From a bacterium (GTDB lineage: Bacteria; JAHJDO01), in NCBI GenBank assembly GCA_030631525.1, contig DAOVKY010000068.1:1-5365 (forward strand): a stretch of 5,365 bases of DNA, written 5' to 3'. The notes under the pieces were generated by a model, which saw nothing but the letters and a program-made list of their open reading frames with translations, was not told where the DNA came from and made no database searches. The position numbers and the translations under genes are program-made. Position 1 is the first letter of the stretch. Each line of letters starts with the position of its first letter. Below are positions 4,934 through 5,365 of this stretch, one piece after another.

Positions 4934-5365
4934 ATGGATATGTCCGAAATTTTTAAAATTTTTACGAGCTTCGGTGCAGGGCTTCTATCCTTCTTCTCAC
5001 CCTGTATATTACCTCTTATTCCTGTATATATTTGTTTTATTACAGGAACATCAATTGAAGAATTAGCTAATTTGAGTAATAAAGACCTCAAAAAAAGAAA
5101 ACTGATTCTAACAGAAACCATTCTATTTGTTCTTGGTTTTTCATTGATTTTTGTTCTTATGGGTGCTTCAGCCAGCTTTTTAGGCACATATCTTTTTACT
5201 AAACAGAAAATCGTAAGAATTATTGGAGGTATAATAGTCATTCTATTTGGACTGCATATCAGTGGACTGTTTAATATAAAGTTCTTGCAGTATGAAAAAA
5301 AACTGCATCTTAAAAGCAAGCCTGTAAATAAGTTCGGCTCTTTTTTAGTAGGCGCAGCCTTTGGC
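4934..5365 (+). CDS. ccdA: CcdA/DsbD-family membrane thiol-disulfide transporter, N-terminal part
   Basis: The frame opens at ATG 4934 and runs off the right edge, giving 144 residues. Residues 10-30 hold the family hallmark around FFSPCILPLIPVY, with the redox cysteine at 24. TM2 (about 59-88) contains the conserved LGFSLIFVLMGASA, and TM3 spans about 93-115. The last residues (FGSFLVGAAFG) are the start of the fourth membrane segment, where the family has its second redox cysteine (usually in a W-T-P-C motif), just beyond the window. CcdA passes electrons from cytoplasmic thioredoxin across the membrane to extracytoplasmic thiol proteins, for example in cytochrome c assembly. The full length would separate a short CcdA from a longer DsbD. 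The loop at 41-58 is basic. Its only visible neighbour is divergent queH. Confidence 0.9.
   Translation, partial: MDMSEIFKIFTSFGAGLLSFFSPCILPLIPVYICFITGTSIEELANLSNKDLKKRKLILTETILFVLGFSLIFVLMGASASFLGTYLFTKQKIVRIIGGIIVILFGLHISGLFNIKFLQYEKKLHLKSKPVNKFGSFLVGAAFG

Noticed and set aside
4884..5066. Short plus-strand frame overlapping the CcdA-like gene
   Set aside because: It uses another frame and starts with TTG at the putative -35. The CcdA frame has the family motifs and the ribosome binding site.
4915..5319. Minus-strand open frame opposite the CcdA-like gene
   Set aside because: It is antisense to a well-supported membrane protein; long antisense frames are common opposite such genes.

Overview
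The window comes from an AT-rich, Gram-negative (diderm) bacterium. The evidence is a YidC with a large periplasmic domain after its first membrane segment, a QueH-type queuosine gene and a typical bacterial L34. Hand counts give about 31% G+C over three yidC lines. The phylum cannot be fixed from the sequence. The rpmH-rnpA-yidD-yidC block is universal, and the AT-rich, anaerobe-flavoured content (QueH rather than QueG) would suit an uncultured candidate phylum such as Omnitrophota or Elusimicrobiota. That placement is a guess.

Layout from right to left. At 4934-5365 (+) lies the start of a CcdA/DsbD-type membrane thiol-disulfide transporter, cut by the window end. Divergent from it is queH (4300-4833, -), with a good promoter so close to its start that the mRNA may be leaderless. 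A perfect sigma-70-type consensus promoter (TTGACA-17-TATAAT) overlaps the queH stop and drives rpmH (L34, not in the supplied translations), rnpA (RNase P protein), yidD and yidC. These genes are packed with gaps of 24, 6 and 8 nt. The block makes a ribosomal protein, the tRNA-processing protein and the membrane-insertion machinery. dnaA is not next to rpmH, and no jag/mnmE follows yidC.

Downstream of yidC are an AAA_14/DUF4143 ATPase (398-1531, -) and a DinJ-YafQ type II toxin-antitoxin pair (antitoxin 72-332; toxin 1-72, cut by the window edge). Each has its own extended -10 promoter. The ATPase promoter lies on a 22-bp direct repeat with a 32-bp period. The toxin-antitoxin genes are clearly richer in G+C (about 45%) than yidC, which suggests that this end is accessory or acquired DNA.

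The main points for a second look are: loss of the conserved TM2 groove arginine of YidC (Ser428 here); a charged helical insertion in the YidC periplasmic domain, whose coding sequence contains a perfect 9-bp hairpin; the repeat-covered ATPase promoter; the ATPase plus toxin-antitoxin pairing; and the near-leaderless queH. I see no CRISPR array, tRNA, rRNA, insertion sequence or convincing intrinsic terminator. No gene-free stretch exceeds about 100 bases.
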